A stretch of DNA of 64,000 nt from Panaeolus papilionaceus (GCA_015501605.1 JADNRZ010000019.1:62001-126000); one strand, 5' to 3'; shown: positions 43,252 to 54,270, numbered from the stretch's first letter. Notes: generated by a model from the sequence alone, not told the origin. Made by a program: numbers and translations.

Positions 43252-44886
43252 ATGGCCGTTGAAGAAGAAATACTCGAACGAGCATTCCTATCACGAGCCA
43301 ACCGATCCGATATTCCAAGGACAATCGAGGAGGCGCGATCAGGACCTGAAGGAGAGAAATGGGACAGTGCAGCGGACGACGAGATGACGAACCTGGAGAA
43401 GATGGGGACCTGGGTCTTGGACGACCTTCCAGAGGGAAGAGAAGCGATAGACTCGCGCTGGGTGTTCGATAAGAAGACGAATGAGCTAGGAGAAGTTGTG
43501 AAGTACAAGGCGAGGCTAGTAGCGAGAGGTTTCACTCAGATTCCGGGCCAGGACTATGACTATGACGGAACCTTCGCACCAGTAATGCGCTTCGACACTC
43601 TACGCACGCTCCTTGCATTCTCAGCAGTGCACAACCTCAAATTACGACAATTCGACATTAAGGGCGCTTACCTACATGGAAAGCTCAAAGAGGAACTCTA
43701 CATGAAGCAACCGCCAGGCTACGACGATGGAACGGGACGCGTCTGCGTTCTGAAACGCTCACTTTACGGTCTCAAGCAGGCAGGGAACGTCTGGAACCAA
43801 GAACTCAACTCGAAGCTCGAAGAACTTGGCTACAAGCAGCTCAAATCCGACTACTGCTGCTACCTTCGCGAAATCGGCGACGACTTCACATTTCTGGTCA
43901 TCTGGGTCGACGACATCCTTTCCACCTCCGACGCTCTCAACGACCGATCCGAGGCAGAACTCAACCAATATTTCGAAGTCAAGTCCCTAGGTGCGCCGAA
44001 GCTCATTGTAGGCATCCAAATCGCTCAGGACGATCACCGAATCACTTTATCACAAACTCACTACATCAGCGCGCTCCTCGAACGTTTCGGACTCGATAAC
44101 GCTAACCCTGTATCCACACCACTTGATCCAAACGTCGATCTTGACGCCAAAACCAACTCTACATCACCTGGCGAACCTGAACCCGACGCACGAACGACAT
44201 ACGGCTATGCCAACATGATCGGCTCGCTCATGTACCTCGCGAATGGCACACGACCCGATATCTGTTATTCGGTTCACAAACTCGCTCAGTACACTTCCGA
44301 TCCCCAACCTCAACACTGGACCGCTGTCAAACGTGTCTTTCGTTATCTCAAAGGGACCAAGGATCACCGTCTCACCTATGGAGGTCACAAAGATTTACTT
44401 GACACCGACCTTCAAATCTTCACTGACTCCGGCTGGGCCAACGATCCCGACCGAAAATCCGTCAGCGGATATGTTCTCAACATGGCTGGAGGCGCCGTGT
44501 CTTGGAGTTCAAAGAAGCAAGCGACTGTTGCTCTTTCAACTGCCGAAGCTGAGTATATCGCTGCCACTCACACTGCTAAACAGGTTCTCTGGCACCGACA
44601 GCTTCTCACGGAGCTGGGAATTTACCTTCCTCCCACTTCCACTATTTTCTCCGACAACCAAGCTACTGTTGCTATCGCTCATCATCCCGAATTTCACGCG
44701 CGCACCAAACACATCAATATCAACCTTCATTTCCTTCGTGATCACGTCACTACCGGAACCCTTAATCTCGTATACATCAAAACGGGACTCAACCTCGCGG
44801 ATTTGTTCACCAAAGGTTTATCTCGACCTCAGCATCAGAATCTCACTCATGAGATCGGCGTCATCGCGGGAAAGGGGGAGTGTTGA
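43252..44886 (+). CDS. Copia polyprotein, downstream part: reverse transcriptase, RNase H
   Basis: 544 codons from the first ATG after the stop; the natural protein would be continuous with the upstream part. The RT core begins at SRWVFDKK and has KARLVARGFTQ, FDIKGAYLHG, RSLYGLKQA and the catalytic pair D220-D221 in IWVDDIL (W in place of the common Y before VDD). RNase H includes FTDSGWAND (D392), SKKQATVALSTAEAEY (E432, E434) and a C-terminal TKHINI and LADLFTKGL. The length and order match an intact copia pol. It ends five bases into the right LTR. Confidence 0.93.
   Translation: MAVEEEILERAFLSRANRSDIPRTIEEARSGPEGEKWDSAADDEMTNLEKMGTWVLDDLPEGREAIDSRWVFDKKTNELGEVVKYKARLVARGFTQIPGQDYDYDGTFAPVMRFDTLRTLLAFSAVHNLKLRQFDIKGAYLHGKLKEELYMKQPPGYDDGTGRVCVLKRSLYGLKQAGNVWNQELNSKLEELGYKQLKSDYCCYLREIGDDFTFLVIWVDDILSTSDALNDRSEAELNQYFEVKSLGAPKLIVGIQIAQDDHRITLSQTHYISALLERFGLDNANPVSTPLDPNVDLDAKTNSTSPGEPEPDARTTYGYANMIGSLMYLANGTRPDICYSVHKLAQYTSDPQPQHWTAVKRVFRYLKGTKDHRLTYGGHKDLLDTDLQIFTDSGWANDPDRKSVSGYVLNMAGGAVSWSSKKQATVALSTAEAEYIAATHTAKQVLWHRQLLTELGIYLPPTSTIFSDNQATVAIAHHPEFHARTKHININLHFLRDHVTTGTLNLVYIKTGLNLADLFTKGLSRPQHQNLTHEIGVIAGKGEC
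44868..44880 (+). other. Polypurine tract
   Basis: GGGAAAGGGGGAG directly abuts the right LTR (TGTTGACG at 44881), as expected for the plus-strand primer of LTR retrotransposons. It overlaps the end of the pol frame. Confidence 0.9.
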
Positions 44887-45106
44887 CGAGATTCCCGCTG
44901 TCGCGCCTCAGCTCGGCGCTTACTTATTCCATTTTTATATTATACATTTCATTCTTATATTACAGATAATTGACTTGTCCCCGAGGCTCTTGGTAATGTA
45001 GTTACAATTCACGCTACATAGTTATTCCGGCACTTGTATATAAACCTAGATACACGAAGGCGAAATAAATTAATCATTCTATTCTAATCTCATACCTCTG
45101 TTGACA
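44881..45106 (+). repeat. Right LTR (226 bp)
   Basis: Same length as the left LTR with two substitutions. TATATAAA at 45037-45044 and AATAAA at 45064-45069; it ends TGTTGACA and is followed by the ATAAT duplication. Confidence 0.95.
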
Positions 45107-45440
45107 ATAATAATGTCTATTTAAGTACCGCACCCACCCCTTTCCATCCTCCGGCTTTTTCGGTGTCGAGATCAATCAGAAACCAGAAGCTCCGAGATGG
45201 ATGTATCCTCCCTCCCAATTATGATTGTACTTGCTTATTCATCATTGACTCAAGCAGATGAAAATGAGGGTAAAACTCCCCATCCCTGCCCAAGCGGATG
45301 ATGGATCACCCACACGTCTCGTTGCAAATCCCAGACAACATCGACCCAAACAAGACGCACAGAGCTGTTGCTGGCCTTTAGCGAGACTTTCAATCCGTGT
45401 TTTATGGAAATATGGCTTGAAACGTTTTACGGGTATTTAT
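45107..45440 (+). pseudogene. Relic coding segment with an inverted core (partner of 18650-18990)
   Basis: Flanks run in the same direction as 18650-18990 (TTTAAGTACCGC, TCCGGCTTTTTCGGTGTC on the left; CAAACAAGACGCACAGAGCTG on the right), but 45168-45335 matches 18700-18870 only as reverse complement. On the minus strand the core reads EFYPHFHLLESMMN and KQVQS followed by a stop. On the plus strand, THRAVAGL and RDFQSVFY follow. The family is unrecognised. Confidence 0.55.
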
Positions 45441-46500
45441 ACTAGACAACTCTCAACAAGGTTTTGTCGTTTTCAGACTCGGCCGAGTCGTTGTCCCTCT
45501 TCAAAGTTTAATCATGTGACCGTGACAATATTTCTGTATTTGTCGGATGTCACATCAGTTTCCCTTCCTTCCTCTCCCCCATCATCCTCGCCTTCCCAAC
45601 CACTACGCGTTGATTCTGGGTATATCGCTACTCTGTGCTATCTCGTATTCACGTTCTCTATGCAAGCCTTTTTAGCAAACGCCGAGGTGGTCAAGTCCCA
45701 GATGCTCCCTAATACATAGTCGTGAGTTCGGTTATTCCTTGTTGTATTCAACTCTGCCTAACGTTTGACCTGTTCAGGTGTAATTACTGGACTGCAATTC
45801 ATAATATACCTCATTTTTGACTTCCTCTTGAGCATGTCGGCTCAGTTTTCGCATCATCGTTGGTGGCAGTGACCACTTGCCTAGAAATGGGATGGACATC
45901 GGAGAAGCCAATCTCTTTCCTGTCTGATATAGCCAAGTGGTATTTTTCTTTCTAACCAACCACTCGTCACGAAAGCTGCTTGAACCATATACCCCAGCAT
46001 ATTTGGTATGCATCTACGCTCGCGTCGACCACTCCCTGCCATTTCCACTGTCAACAATCGCCCTTGCATATTTCCTCCTTGCGTTCATATTATCCCCTTG
46101 GCCCCATCTTTCCATCACATTGCTCTCTTAGCTCATGTTGCTTTGTTTAATGAGTATATCCCCGTTTCTTCGCCTCTCCACCCTAACCCCTCGCCCCCGT
46201 TCTTCCAGTACGCGCAGTTTCCTCTACTTTCATTACCCACTTCACGTCTCAACTGATACTTTTTCCAATTACTTCTTATCTTCATCTACTTTTATTCCGT
46301 CTCATCACGTCGCCTCTCCACCGCATTTATTCTCACTTTTTAGCCTTCTTCGCTCGACTACACTCTTCCAATTGTTCATTTCTGCACCCTACTCGTTTCC
46401 TTTGTGCTTACTCATTCACGCGCCGCTTCTTTTCGCAGCTCCCTCCCTCCCTCCCTTACCTTCTCTTTTATTATCCCTTAACTTGTTCTCGTTCTCTAAC
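45440..46500 (+). repeat. R3 module, subtype B (copy 4)
   Basis: The donor AGTCGTGAGTTCGG (45721) and acceptor CTGTTCAGGTGTAATTACTGG (about 45776) are kept. The pyrimidine-rich arm (46020-46500) is close to 19600-20100, including the frame that leads into R4. A frame of 153 codons at 45258-45719 begins in the inverted segment and is not conserved. Confidence 0.5.
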
Positions 46501-46940
46501 TTATACTAACCCTCTATCCCCAGGTATTGTCTCCAAAGTCTCTGATGGAGCTACCGCCATCGTTCTGGCCTGTCTCTCTGTTGCACAACGCCTCAGCCTC
46601 GCCATCCTCAGCAAGTACATCAACAGCGCCACCATCCACGTCGCCCGCCGCCCCATGTGTATGAGACCTGCCTTGATCGTCTTCCCCTCACCGTCGGTCG
46701 CCTCACCCCTCATCACCCCTTGCTCTACCCTTGAGGTCGTTCCTCGCCCACTGGACAAGCTCCACTCTACCTATCTCTGTGAATACTTCTTGCTATCTAG
46801 ATTGGTGATTACGGGCGTCATTGACAATGAGTTCATGGGACCATACCATACCGTGGCTCGTGAGTTCTCCCGACTAGTTTTTCGCGTTGACGTTGACTGA
46901 TCAGCATTTCGCTTGATCAGGTGTAATATTTATAGATTTT
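46500..46940 (+). repeat. R4 module, frame open (copy 4)
   Basis: After CCCCAG (46524) the frame reads IVSKVSDGATAIVLACLSV, SLAILSKYINSATIHV, PLDKLHSTYLCEYF and GVIDNEFMGPYHTVAREF to the GTGAGTTCTCCCG donor (46860). The acceptor is TTGATCAG before GTGTAATATTTATAG (46920). Compared with the copy at 20107 there are no indels except a 3-bp one near 46715. This pair is the best case for an exon in R4, yet no start codon or continuing exon is identified. Confidence 0.45.
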
Positions 46941-47490
46941 AACCCGAATATCATTAAATTTTTCTCTGTCTGCCCACTCGCTTGTTCCACGAAAATCTGA
47001 AACCGCTTGCTTTAATATTTGCCCGCATTCTTCACACCTTGGATCTCAAACTTTGTTGTGCGCCCACCAAAAAGATCACCCTCTTCATCCCCAGTTCATG
47101 CGAGTTTGTAGTTATGCTCCACTGGTCCTCATTGCTCGTGCTGTCGACTGGACCAGTGAGTGCCTGCTTTTTCTGCGGTATTTTATGTCCCTCATTTCGT
47201 CGTTGCTCTCAGTGGTGATTATGATTTGTGAAACATTCAACATCAATCGTTCTCCGCAATCCATTTACTGGGGTTGTAACGCCATCAGGACCGCAGGGCT
47301 GAGGGACCCGTTCGTTCGTGTTGTCATGTCATCATATCAAAACGTATTTGTTAGTTCATGTTACTCTTTCTTTATAGTTCTATGGCTGAAATACAAGGCC
47401 ATATCTTTCAAACTAGCACTCTAGGTTTCCTTCATGAGATCGTCTTGCCGGACGGACTTGTTGGGGATTCATGTAAGTATATGCGCTTCT
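46940..47490 (+). repeat. R4-R2 spacer (copy 4)
   Basis: GTTCCACGAAAATCTGAAACC, GACCAGTGAGTGCCTGC (donor-like, 47154), ATTCAACATCAATCGTTCTCCGC and GGGCTGAGGGACCCGTTCG. A 123-codon frame (47053-47424) is open here only. Confidence 0.45.
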
Positions 47491-48290
47491 GCGGTGACGG
47501 AAAATGAAATGGCGCGTAAATCATATGGCTTATTTGTCGTCTGGATGAGGCTCGCATTCTATCCGCCTGGTGTCGTGCATGACAGACCGTCTCGCCGTGC
47601 CTAAGTCTCAGACGAGGGGAGTGATTATGGGAGAGAATACGGTCGTGCATCCGCACGCGCGACAATGAGCCATAGAACACGATTCCCTCCATCGCGGAGT
47701 AGGGATCGTGGTATATCTGATAGTTTAGCTGAGCAGAATGAAGCCTGGGTTTGCGAAGGATAGTGCTAACTCATGCTGGTGAGTAGATTTTCTATATGCT
47801 TTTTGGTCTTCGCACTGCTCTTTTGCACGTGTGGTTCTCCACTCCCTGGTATATTCACCATCAACCTGTCCTGTTGTTAACCAGCTTTACTCGCTTTCTT
47901 TTCCTTCTTACCCTTCTGTCCCAGGTGTCTTCTTTCTGCCCTTGACCCCCTCTTTCCATTTACTTCCGTCTCTCATTCCACCTCACATCGTCGTCTCCCT
48001 TCTCATACTTGAATTCACAGTTAAACCCATTCCTCACGTATCCAGTTTCCATATCATACGTATATCATTTGACCTTCATTCGCTTCGTGTTTCTTTCGGC
48101 TTTCTTGTCCTCATTCCTTCCTCGGTGTCAGTCGTGTATTCTAGCAATCGAAATTGGATATCTTCTGCAATTTACCTGCTGGGGTCGTCATAGCTGTCAT
48201 TCCTATGGCTGCCTGACGCCTTCCTCACCTAGGTGTTCTCTATGAGACCATCTTGCCAAACGATCACTTGGTTGCAGTGGGAAGCAGATC
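47490..48290 (+). repeat. R2 module, first of a pair, truncated (copy 12)
   Basis: The head is shortened (GTCTGGATGAGGCTCGC, CGCCTGGTGTCGTGC) and fused with a segment resembling 2065-2140 (GCCGTGCCTAAGTCTCAGACGAG). It ends GTTTAGCTGAGCAGAATGAAGCC and GGTGAGTAG (47779), followed by a pyrimidine-rich arm. It differs strongly from 20890-21860 although its right neighbour is a near copy of the region after 22490. Confidence 0.45.
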
Positions 48291-49000
48291 ATACACAAGT
48301 CTGGTGACGGAATGGGGAGGAGCGTGAATCGTATGGCCGATTGAGGTCCAGGTGAGTTACATTGCTAATTTTCCTTGATCCTACTGATAAAGTGCATGGT
48401 AGGCCGTCCCCAGTGATACACAAACTCGCTCGTTGAACCCGCCCACGCGATTCCTTACATTCGAAACTTATTTCCCTCTCGATATGACGTAAACCCACCA
48501 GAGTTGTCTATCTGAGTTCCCAGAATCGTGGCTTGCGATTCCGACCGAAATTACTATGGTGAGTTGGTACTGGACGCACAAGCAAAATACAGTATGCGTG
48601 TGCGGCTCCCTTCAACATCGTCGTAGAAGGAAGTAAAGTGAATATCGTCGATGTATCTGCGCGCGCGACGACTCATAACACTCTACCACTGCGCATAATT
48701 CTGTAGTCGATCTTATCTTCAAGTCTCAGCATTTCCCATAGCACTAACGCCCAGAGAGCCGTCTCCAACTCAATCAGTGATAATCTTCGCGGTCTCCACA
48801 TTTCCACCTTGTACTCCCATGCTGGCCCTGTCATACTTTACACCCCAGCTCCGTCTCTGGCAAAGCTGGAGCCTGCATTCGCGGAGGTTAGTATTAATGC
48901 TGGTGAGTCGGGATTTCTCTTTTCTCTTTTTCTTCGTCCCTCCATTCTATCTCTTGTAACCCCCCTCTGTTGACTCTTCTCTGTTGCTAAACAGAACCGT
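48290..49000 (+). repeat. R2 module, second of a pair (copy 13)
   Basis: GTCCAGGTGAGTTACATTGC, CGTGGCTTGCGATTCCGACC, TCTGCGCGCGCGACGACTC, CTGGCCCTGTCATACTTTAC and GGTGAGTCGGG (48902). The AGPV frame is only partly open (48777-48959). Confidence 0.45.
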
Positions 49001-49913
49001 CTGCATTCACGTTCTCTTTGTAATCACCTACCTCTCTCAAAGACACCAGTTGCCTATTCCTCTCTGCCGCAATGACACTTCCTCACGCATTATTTCCCTT
49101 TTAACGTGTTCCCCCGTTTGCTTTGTTGCTTCATCCTCACCTTCCCAGATCGCTCCCTCTATCACCGATGGCACAGGCGAGGAAAGGTGTTTTTGACGAG
49201 TATATGTATTGTGATTGAGACTGGCATGACCACTGTTTTTGTTAGCGGGCATTAGGATTACGGTTTTGGTGAGGCAGTGGGAAAGCGGGGTGAGGAACAT
49301 TGTAGTTCAAAATTGATGATTGTAAAGCTTGCTGGCGGGACACAGTGAATACACACTCACTCACTCACTCGAACACCTGACTTCTCTCGGGAGCAATGGC
49401 ATTGGAATACACGAATTCGAATCTTACATAATGTAGAACAGAATGAAAATAAAATGCGGTCATGTAAATATGTTTAATTCCCAATTTGGGTTTGAGAATG
49501 GCGATTCCTGGACAAGACTTGGAGTTCGGTGTCGGAATTCAACCAAGTTTCGTTTAATTGGAGATGGAGGTGGACACGCACACATTTATAAACATTTAAA
49601 CGGGTATCCCAAGGGTATAAGGTACTTATTCCCATGATTTTTGTCGTTGCGAAAATTGGTTTCTGGCTTGCCTCCATTTCACTTTACTCATGCGTTTGTT
49701 TGAACGATGACGTGGAACTTAGATTTTCATATTCGGGGCGGAAGAAGGGACTTTAGCGTCGTGTTAGATATATTTTTTGAATCAAGGTAGCTTTTCACAA
49801 GGCGCATTTACAAAACGGCAGAGGACTGTCGGTTTGTGTTCGGTGTAAGTAACCTTTGATTCATTTGAAGATGAGTGAGCGAGTAAGATAGCAAATAGAT
49901 TTTGAAATTGAAA
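49000..49913 (+). repeat. R5 module (copy 3)
   Basis: Partner of 22620-23480 with most bases identical. The 64-codon frame with GHVNMFNS, KFRLIGDGGGHAH and YPKGIRYLF is open at 49443-49637. Its few differences from the first copy are mainly amino-acid-changing, which does not support coding constraint. CACT microrepeat at about 49355-49368. Confidence 0.5.
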
Positions 49914-50480
49914 TTGAAATTATGGTCTTGTCAAGTCTATCAATCACGCCTGCTCTTCATTCCGCTTGCATTGTATCCATCGTTGCCATTGTCGCTAGTG
50001 CGTCCATCCTCACATGAGATACCCACTGCCATCACCTCTTCGGTTACTAGCCTCGATTTCAACGCTACTTGTGCTCATCCACGAGTCTCTCCACTATGTT
50101 CGCTTACTCTCTTGGCTTCGCTCTCAGCGCTCGCAATTCAGTCGTTCACTTGACCCACTCCTCTCTGCCCTCTCTGTTTCGAATCTCAATCTTTCATCCG
50201 AGAATCTTCAGCGACGCGTCACTCTATGTATATCCGCAACAACTACCGGTACCGATATTTATATCGATTCCGCCTTGCCACCTCATCGATGGTCATCATC
50301 GTCGCTGTCGTTGCAGGTGTGTCGATTATCACACGAAGTACCCGTTTTTACGGTCCTCTTACTTACACATGCATTCAATCGACATTCCGGTCGCGTTAAC
50401 GCCACAACTCACAATAACGCCATGCGCCTCTGTCTTAAAATATTATTTTCCCCTGGAGTCCTCATTACGATTTTAACTCC
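49914..50480 (+). repeat. GTPase 5' distal flank (copy 5)
   Basis: Starts with three GAAATT units (49914-49931). It continues with CACGCCTGCTCTTCATTCCG through CATGCATTCAATCGACATTCC. Frames of 162 and 135 codons overlap on one strand; their shared part translates the same block as copy 3 with a different set of indels. Confidence 0.45.
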
Positions 50481-51077
50481 CTTGCAGTGGAGCCATGGTT
50501 GAACGTCATCGACGTCGATATTTAATGTTTTATATGTCCCAGCGGGTTGACGGTGGCAGGCAATCGGAGAGATAATTTCCAAGAAGCGGCCGACGAGGGA
50601 AAGGACGAGGATGACACGGATGTTTCACTGTGAGAGCGAGCGGCGCTGAATGTCCGATGATAGCGCCCTCGCTTTGGACGTGAGTTTTTAATTTACACAG
50701 AGCGTGTACGAGAAAGGGAGGGTGCAAAGTCGCCCAAGATCAGATCCAGGTCCAGGTCGACGACCTGAGTTGGACAGATATCCACTACCCTTAGACATCT
50801 CCGCTGGTTTTCGATCAGTTGAGTTAATCAATGGCAAGTTCAGAATAGATGAAATAAAAGATCAGACGGTTCAAAGTACTGATTTAGATTAGACAATCGC
50901 CTGGTATTGTGGTCGGCTGACAGGTAGAATGCACGAGGTAGACATCTACATCCTGCAAATTGTGCCCAGGTACACGTTTTTCGTTTTCCTTCTTACCGTC
51001 ACCTCGTCCACATCGACTTCTTAGCCGTGCCGGGTATCTACACATCTCTACGTTTCTTAGCCCAGTCTTTTACTCCA
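50480..51077 (+). promoter_or_regulatory. Upstream region of GTPase copy 5
   Basis: The most complete promoter block: GCGGCCGACGAGGG, TTTTTAATTTACACAG, a perfect palindrome at 50753-50767, ATCAATGGCAAGTTCAG, TGAAATAAAAGATCAG, and a T/C-rich stretch (50975-51015) about 70 bp before the ATG. A 62-codon frame (50704-50892) inside it is not shared. Confidence 0.5.
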
Positions 51078-52545
51078 ATGACCAGTACTTCAAAGAGGAA
51101 ATATAGAGATCTCAAGGTCATTGAGCCTGTTTCTGTTACACAAGCCAGTGAGGACAGCTCAATCAGCGATGGTTGGAGAGTGCTGTCAGTGAACGAATGG
51201 GCTTATATTCTACTATCATACCTCTGACATTGTTCTCTCTACAGGATCATGGGTCCAACAGGAGCAGGAAAAAGCTCTGTGAGTATCTACGTGGCGAATA
51301 ATATCGCATGCAGAGAAGTAATACTCATGATTTGAACTGTTTATTTTGGATTTGCGTGTCCAGTTCATAGAGGCGCTTGGCCTCAAGGGCACCTCGAGAA
51401 TATCCAGTAACGGCCTTGATGGCTGCACGCAATTGATAACTGCCTACCGTTTAAACAATGTCACTCGACTCAGAGATGATCGTCGGATTTACCTTGTGGA
51501 TTCGCCTGGGTTCGCAGATAGCAAGATATCGGAGATGTCCATTGTCACCATGTTACAGACATGGATCATTGACAATGGGTGAGTCTTCTTCCACTCACTG
51601 TTCTGGCTTATTGCTTTTCTTCTTAATTTTGATTATTATTCATGCCACTAATGAAATACACCCTTCATTAGTGATTTTATTCGCATATTATACTTCACAC
51701 CAATCACAGCTGTGCGGTTACCAGGAAGTCAACAACGGGTTCTAAAAACATTCCAGGCGCTCAGCGGTGTCAAAGGCGCACCTGCCGTAACAATAGTAAC
51801 AACAATGTGGGACAATATATGGGGAGAGGGTCCAGCAACACGTGCAGAGAAGACATATGAACAGCTGCATGATGGTATATGGAAGGTTTCCTCCTTTCTC
51901 ATTCATTAGTCTGATTGAGTTCTAATTGCATGCATTCATTCATCTGCTTAGGATTTCCTCAATGCTGGGGCTCAAATTGCAAGGTTTTACAACACGGAGG
52001 AATCAGCACTGTTCACTCTAGATGATGCTTTTGGAGGGGGAAACACCAAGCCTTTCTCCATAGAAGATCATCGACACTACATCAAAGGTAGTCCATTTGC
52101 AAATAACCTGCTCACAGATATTCAAAATCGAATTGAGAACATGCATTCTCATATCCCAACCCTTCAGGACGAGCTTGCTCACGCCGAAGCGCAGGGCGAC
52201 AAGCTGCTTGTGTCAACTATTCGCCTGAGGCTTCAGGAAGCCGAGAACGACCTGACTCGATTCAAGAAGGAGCATGATGATTTCAATCGCCTTCCAGCGC
52301 CTTCCCATTCCGCTTCTCCCTCTGTCCTTACTCGGGCTTCTGAAGCTAGTGGTACCACTCCCCAAGAGGACGCCAGGAACAGCGTTCAGGAATTAACCCA
52401 GTACCTTTCCGTGCAGCCATCCGTGGTCCAATCTGTCCCCCAACAACAACTCGACCCAGCTCCACACGCTCCTGGGCGATTTGCCCGTATTTTGGACATC
52501 ATGAAGTGTTGGGGCGATGCCGTTGGTGAGCGTCATGTGGACTGA
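51078..52545 (+). CDS. P-loop GTPase family protein, copy 5 (type II, intact)
   Basis: The predicted CDS joins 51078..51184, 51245..51278, 51364..51578, 51672..51885 and 51952..52545, giving 387 aa. Residues: P-loop GPTGAGKSS 39-47, CTQLIT near 68-73 as possible G2, DSPG 93-96, TTMWD 162-166, FYNTEESAL 202-210, predicted coiled coil about 243-300, a short Pro/Ser linker, and the conserved tail RILDIMKCWGDAVGER. It is the reference for this subtype because no mutation breaks it. Against copy 3 the exons differ at only a handful of bases. Family knowledge suggests GTP binding and possible oligomerisation through the coiled coil; the cellular role is not known. Introns are 60, 85, 93 and 66 nt. 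Confidence 0.92.
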
Positions 52546-53160
52546 GCACCTCGGTGAGTGCATATCCTGCATGGTTTGCGAATCTTAGCATTGATTGATG
52601 TACTGTCCAGTAGTATCATCATTGATGAAGTTAGTCATGTAGGCGCCGGGAACGCGACTGGGCATTTCACATTCCATGTACATTTTTCCTTTTCTTCTTC
52701 TGTTCCATTGCATGTCTAGTTTCCGTATCTCGTGCTTCGTTGTTCAGATTCACGTATAATCCCTTTTTTCGGATTAGTTTGGCAGCCTCATCATTTTCGT
52801 TGTATTTCAGTCTTTTTCCTTCGTCGGTTACCTCGGTTCCGGTTTTACACCTTATACATGTTTTACATTCTTCGTAACGGTCCTCTGTTTTCCCTTCCTC
52901 ATGAACTGGTTACATATACATATAATGAAAGCATACGTTTGTCTCCGATATGGACTCATGAATAACCTTTGTGCCTCTTGGCCCTTGTATCGAGCTGAAT
53001 TCAAGCACCACCAATATGATCATATCACGAGGATACCATAGATGAACTCGACATCTCAAAAGGAACGCTCTCTACGTAATCTGCATGGGGTCGTCCTGCT
53101 AAATGATTATCTTATTGCACTGGGGAGCAGTAAACAAGCTAGTCTACTGTCTACAGCGAC
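52546..53160 (+). repeat. Type II GTPase 3' flank (copy 2)
   Basis: Partner of 26605-27220 with very few differences. The likely 3' UTR intron spans 52554-52610 (GGTGAGT to TCCAG). A 77-codon frame (52732-52965) is not present in the partner because of single-base changes. Confidence 0.5.
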
Positions 53161-53950
53161 GGAATTAGGAAGGAGCGTAATTCGTGTGGTTGATTGAGGT
53201 CTAGTGAGTGTTACATTGCTAATGGTCTTTAATCCTACCAATGGCGTGCGGGGTACAGCGTCGCCGGTGATATACAAACCCGCTCCTCCAACCTCCCAAC
53301 CCTAGTCCTTATATTCGCAAGCATTCGCTCTCTCGACATGACTGAAACTCGCCCGAGTTGTCCAATCCGAGTTGCTGGAGTCTTGGATTGCGAGTGCGAC
53401 AGGAATTGGGATGCTGAATTGGTGATGTCCGTGATCCGCGCAGAGCTACTCAGAGAAAGCGACCTGTGCACTTGATCGTTCTGTTGACCTTGCCCTTGAC
53501 CCTCAATCTAGCTACCCACCGCGATCTCATCCAGGATAGATACCCTCGTCAACCCACTCAGCAATAATTAATTCAACCACCACTGATTCAGACGACATCT
53601 CAATTCACATCCGATTTCCCTCATTGGTCAAGCTGAAGGTTGGGTTCGTGAAGGATGGTGCCACCCATCCTGATGAGTCGAGACACCTGGACCCTCCTTT
53701 TACTCTCTCCACTCGCCCTACCTTTTCCATCGTCGCTCGGCTTTCACTACCTTATATCTACTCTGCATCCCCGTGATGACTCTAAGCCCCATTATTCCGT
53801 TCACGTCACTCTTTCGATACATGTCGCCTCCCTCTTCCTCGCTCGCTCGCTCAATCCCGCCTTGACGCACGTTATTGTCCTTTAAATCCTTGTCCCATCC
53901 CGTTCTATTGAAGTATCTTGTCACTTCGCTTCCCCTTCAAATGACGTTGG
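53160..53950 (+). repeat. R2 module, divergent type II form (copy 14)
   Basis: Partner of 27220-28000. A 4-bp insertion (TAGC) near 53508 and GATGAGTCG in place of GGTGAGTCG at 53672 show that the putative donor is lost in this copy. Confidence 0.45.
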
Positions 53951-54270
53951 TTTTGAAATTCGGGGGATTTCACGTTAGTAGCAGTGAGTAAGACAATGGA
54001 GTGATTTTGAATTCGACATTGTCGTCTTGTCAAGTGCATGAATAAAGCGGGTCTTTGGCTTAGTAGCAACAAAAGTTTATCGGGGTCCAAGTCGGTGTAT
54101 TTGCGCCCAACTCTTTCCATACCTCCTCCTTCTTCAATATCTGGGATTTGCAACGGTACGTCGGGGTCATTCACCTTTCAATATGCCTGGGCAGTGATCG
54201 GATGCTGAGTTTGAAGCGCATGATCACCTGGCGGAGCGTACTGAAGTCAGGGTCTCTTTGTACAGTGCAA
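53950..54270 (+). repeat. Short module shared with 28000-28290
   Basis: TTCACGTTAGTAGCAGTGAGTAAGACAATGGAG and CTGGGATTTGCAACGGTACGTCGGGG, followed by ATGCCTGGGCAGTGATCGG. Similarity to the first copy drops from about here rightward. Confidence 0.5.

Larger units (their letters stand above)
40410..45106 (+). mobile_element. Full-length Ty1/copia LTR retrotransposon, 4697 bp
   Basis: Contains, in order: left LTR (40410-40635), primer-binding site, gag-protease-integrase-reverse transcriptase-RNase H in one frame, polypurine tract and right LTR (44881-45106). The integrase-before-RT order identifies the copia superfamily. The LTRs differ at two of 226 positions and the ATAAT duplication is perfect, so insertion is recent. 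The only coding defect seen is one in-frame TGA at 43231-43233. It interrupts a segment homologous to about 18630-18650, which explains why the spacing of GTPase copies 4 and 5 is about 4.7 kb longer. Confidence 0.96.

Noticed and set aside
41489..44388. Secondary frames inside the copia element, both strands
   Set aside because: All are shadows of the gag-pol frame, which contains every expected domain in order.
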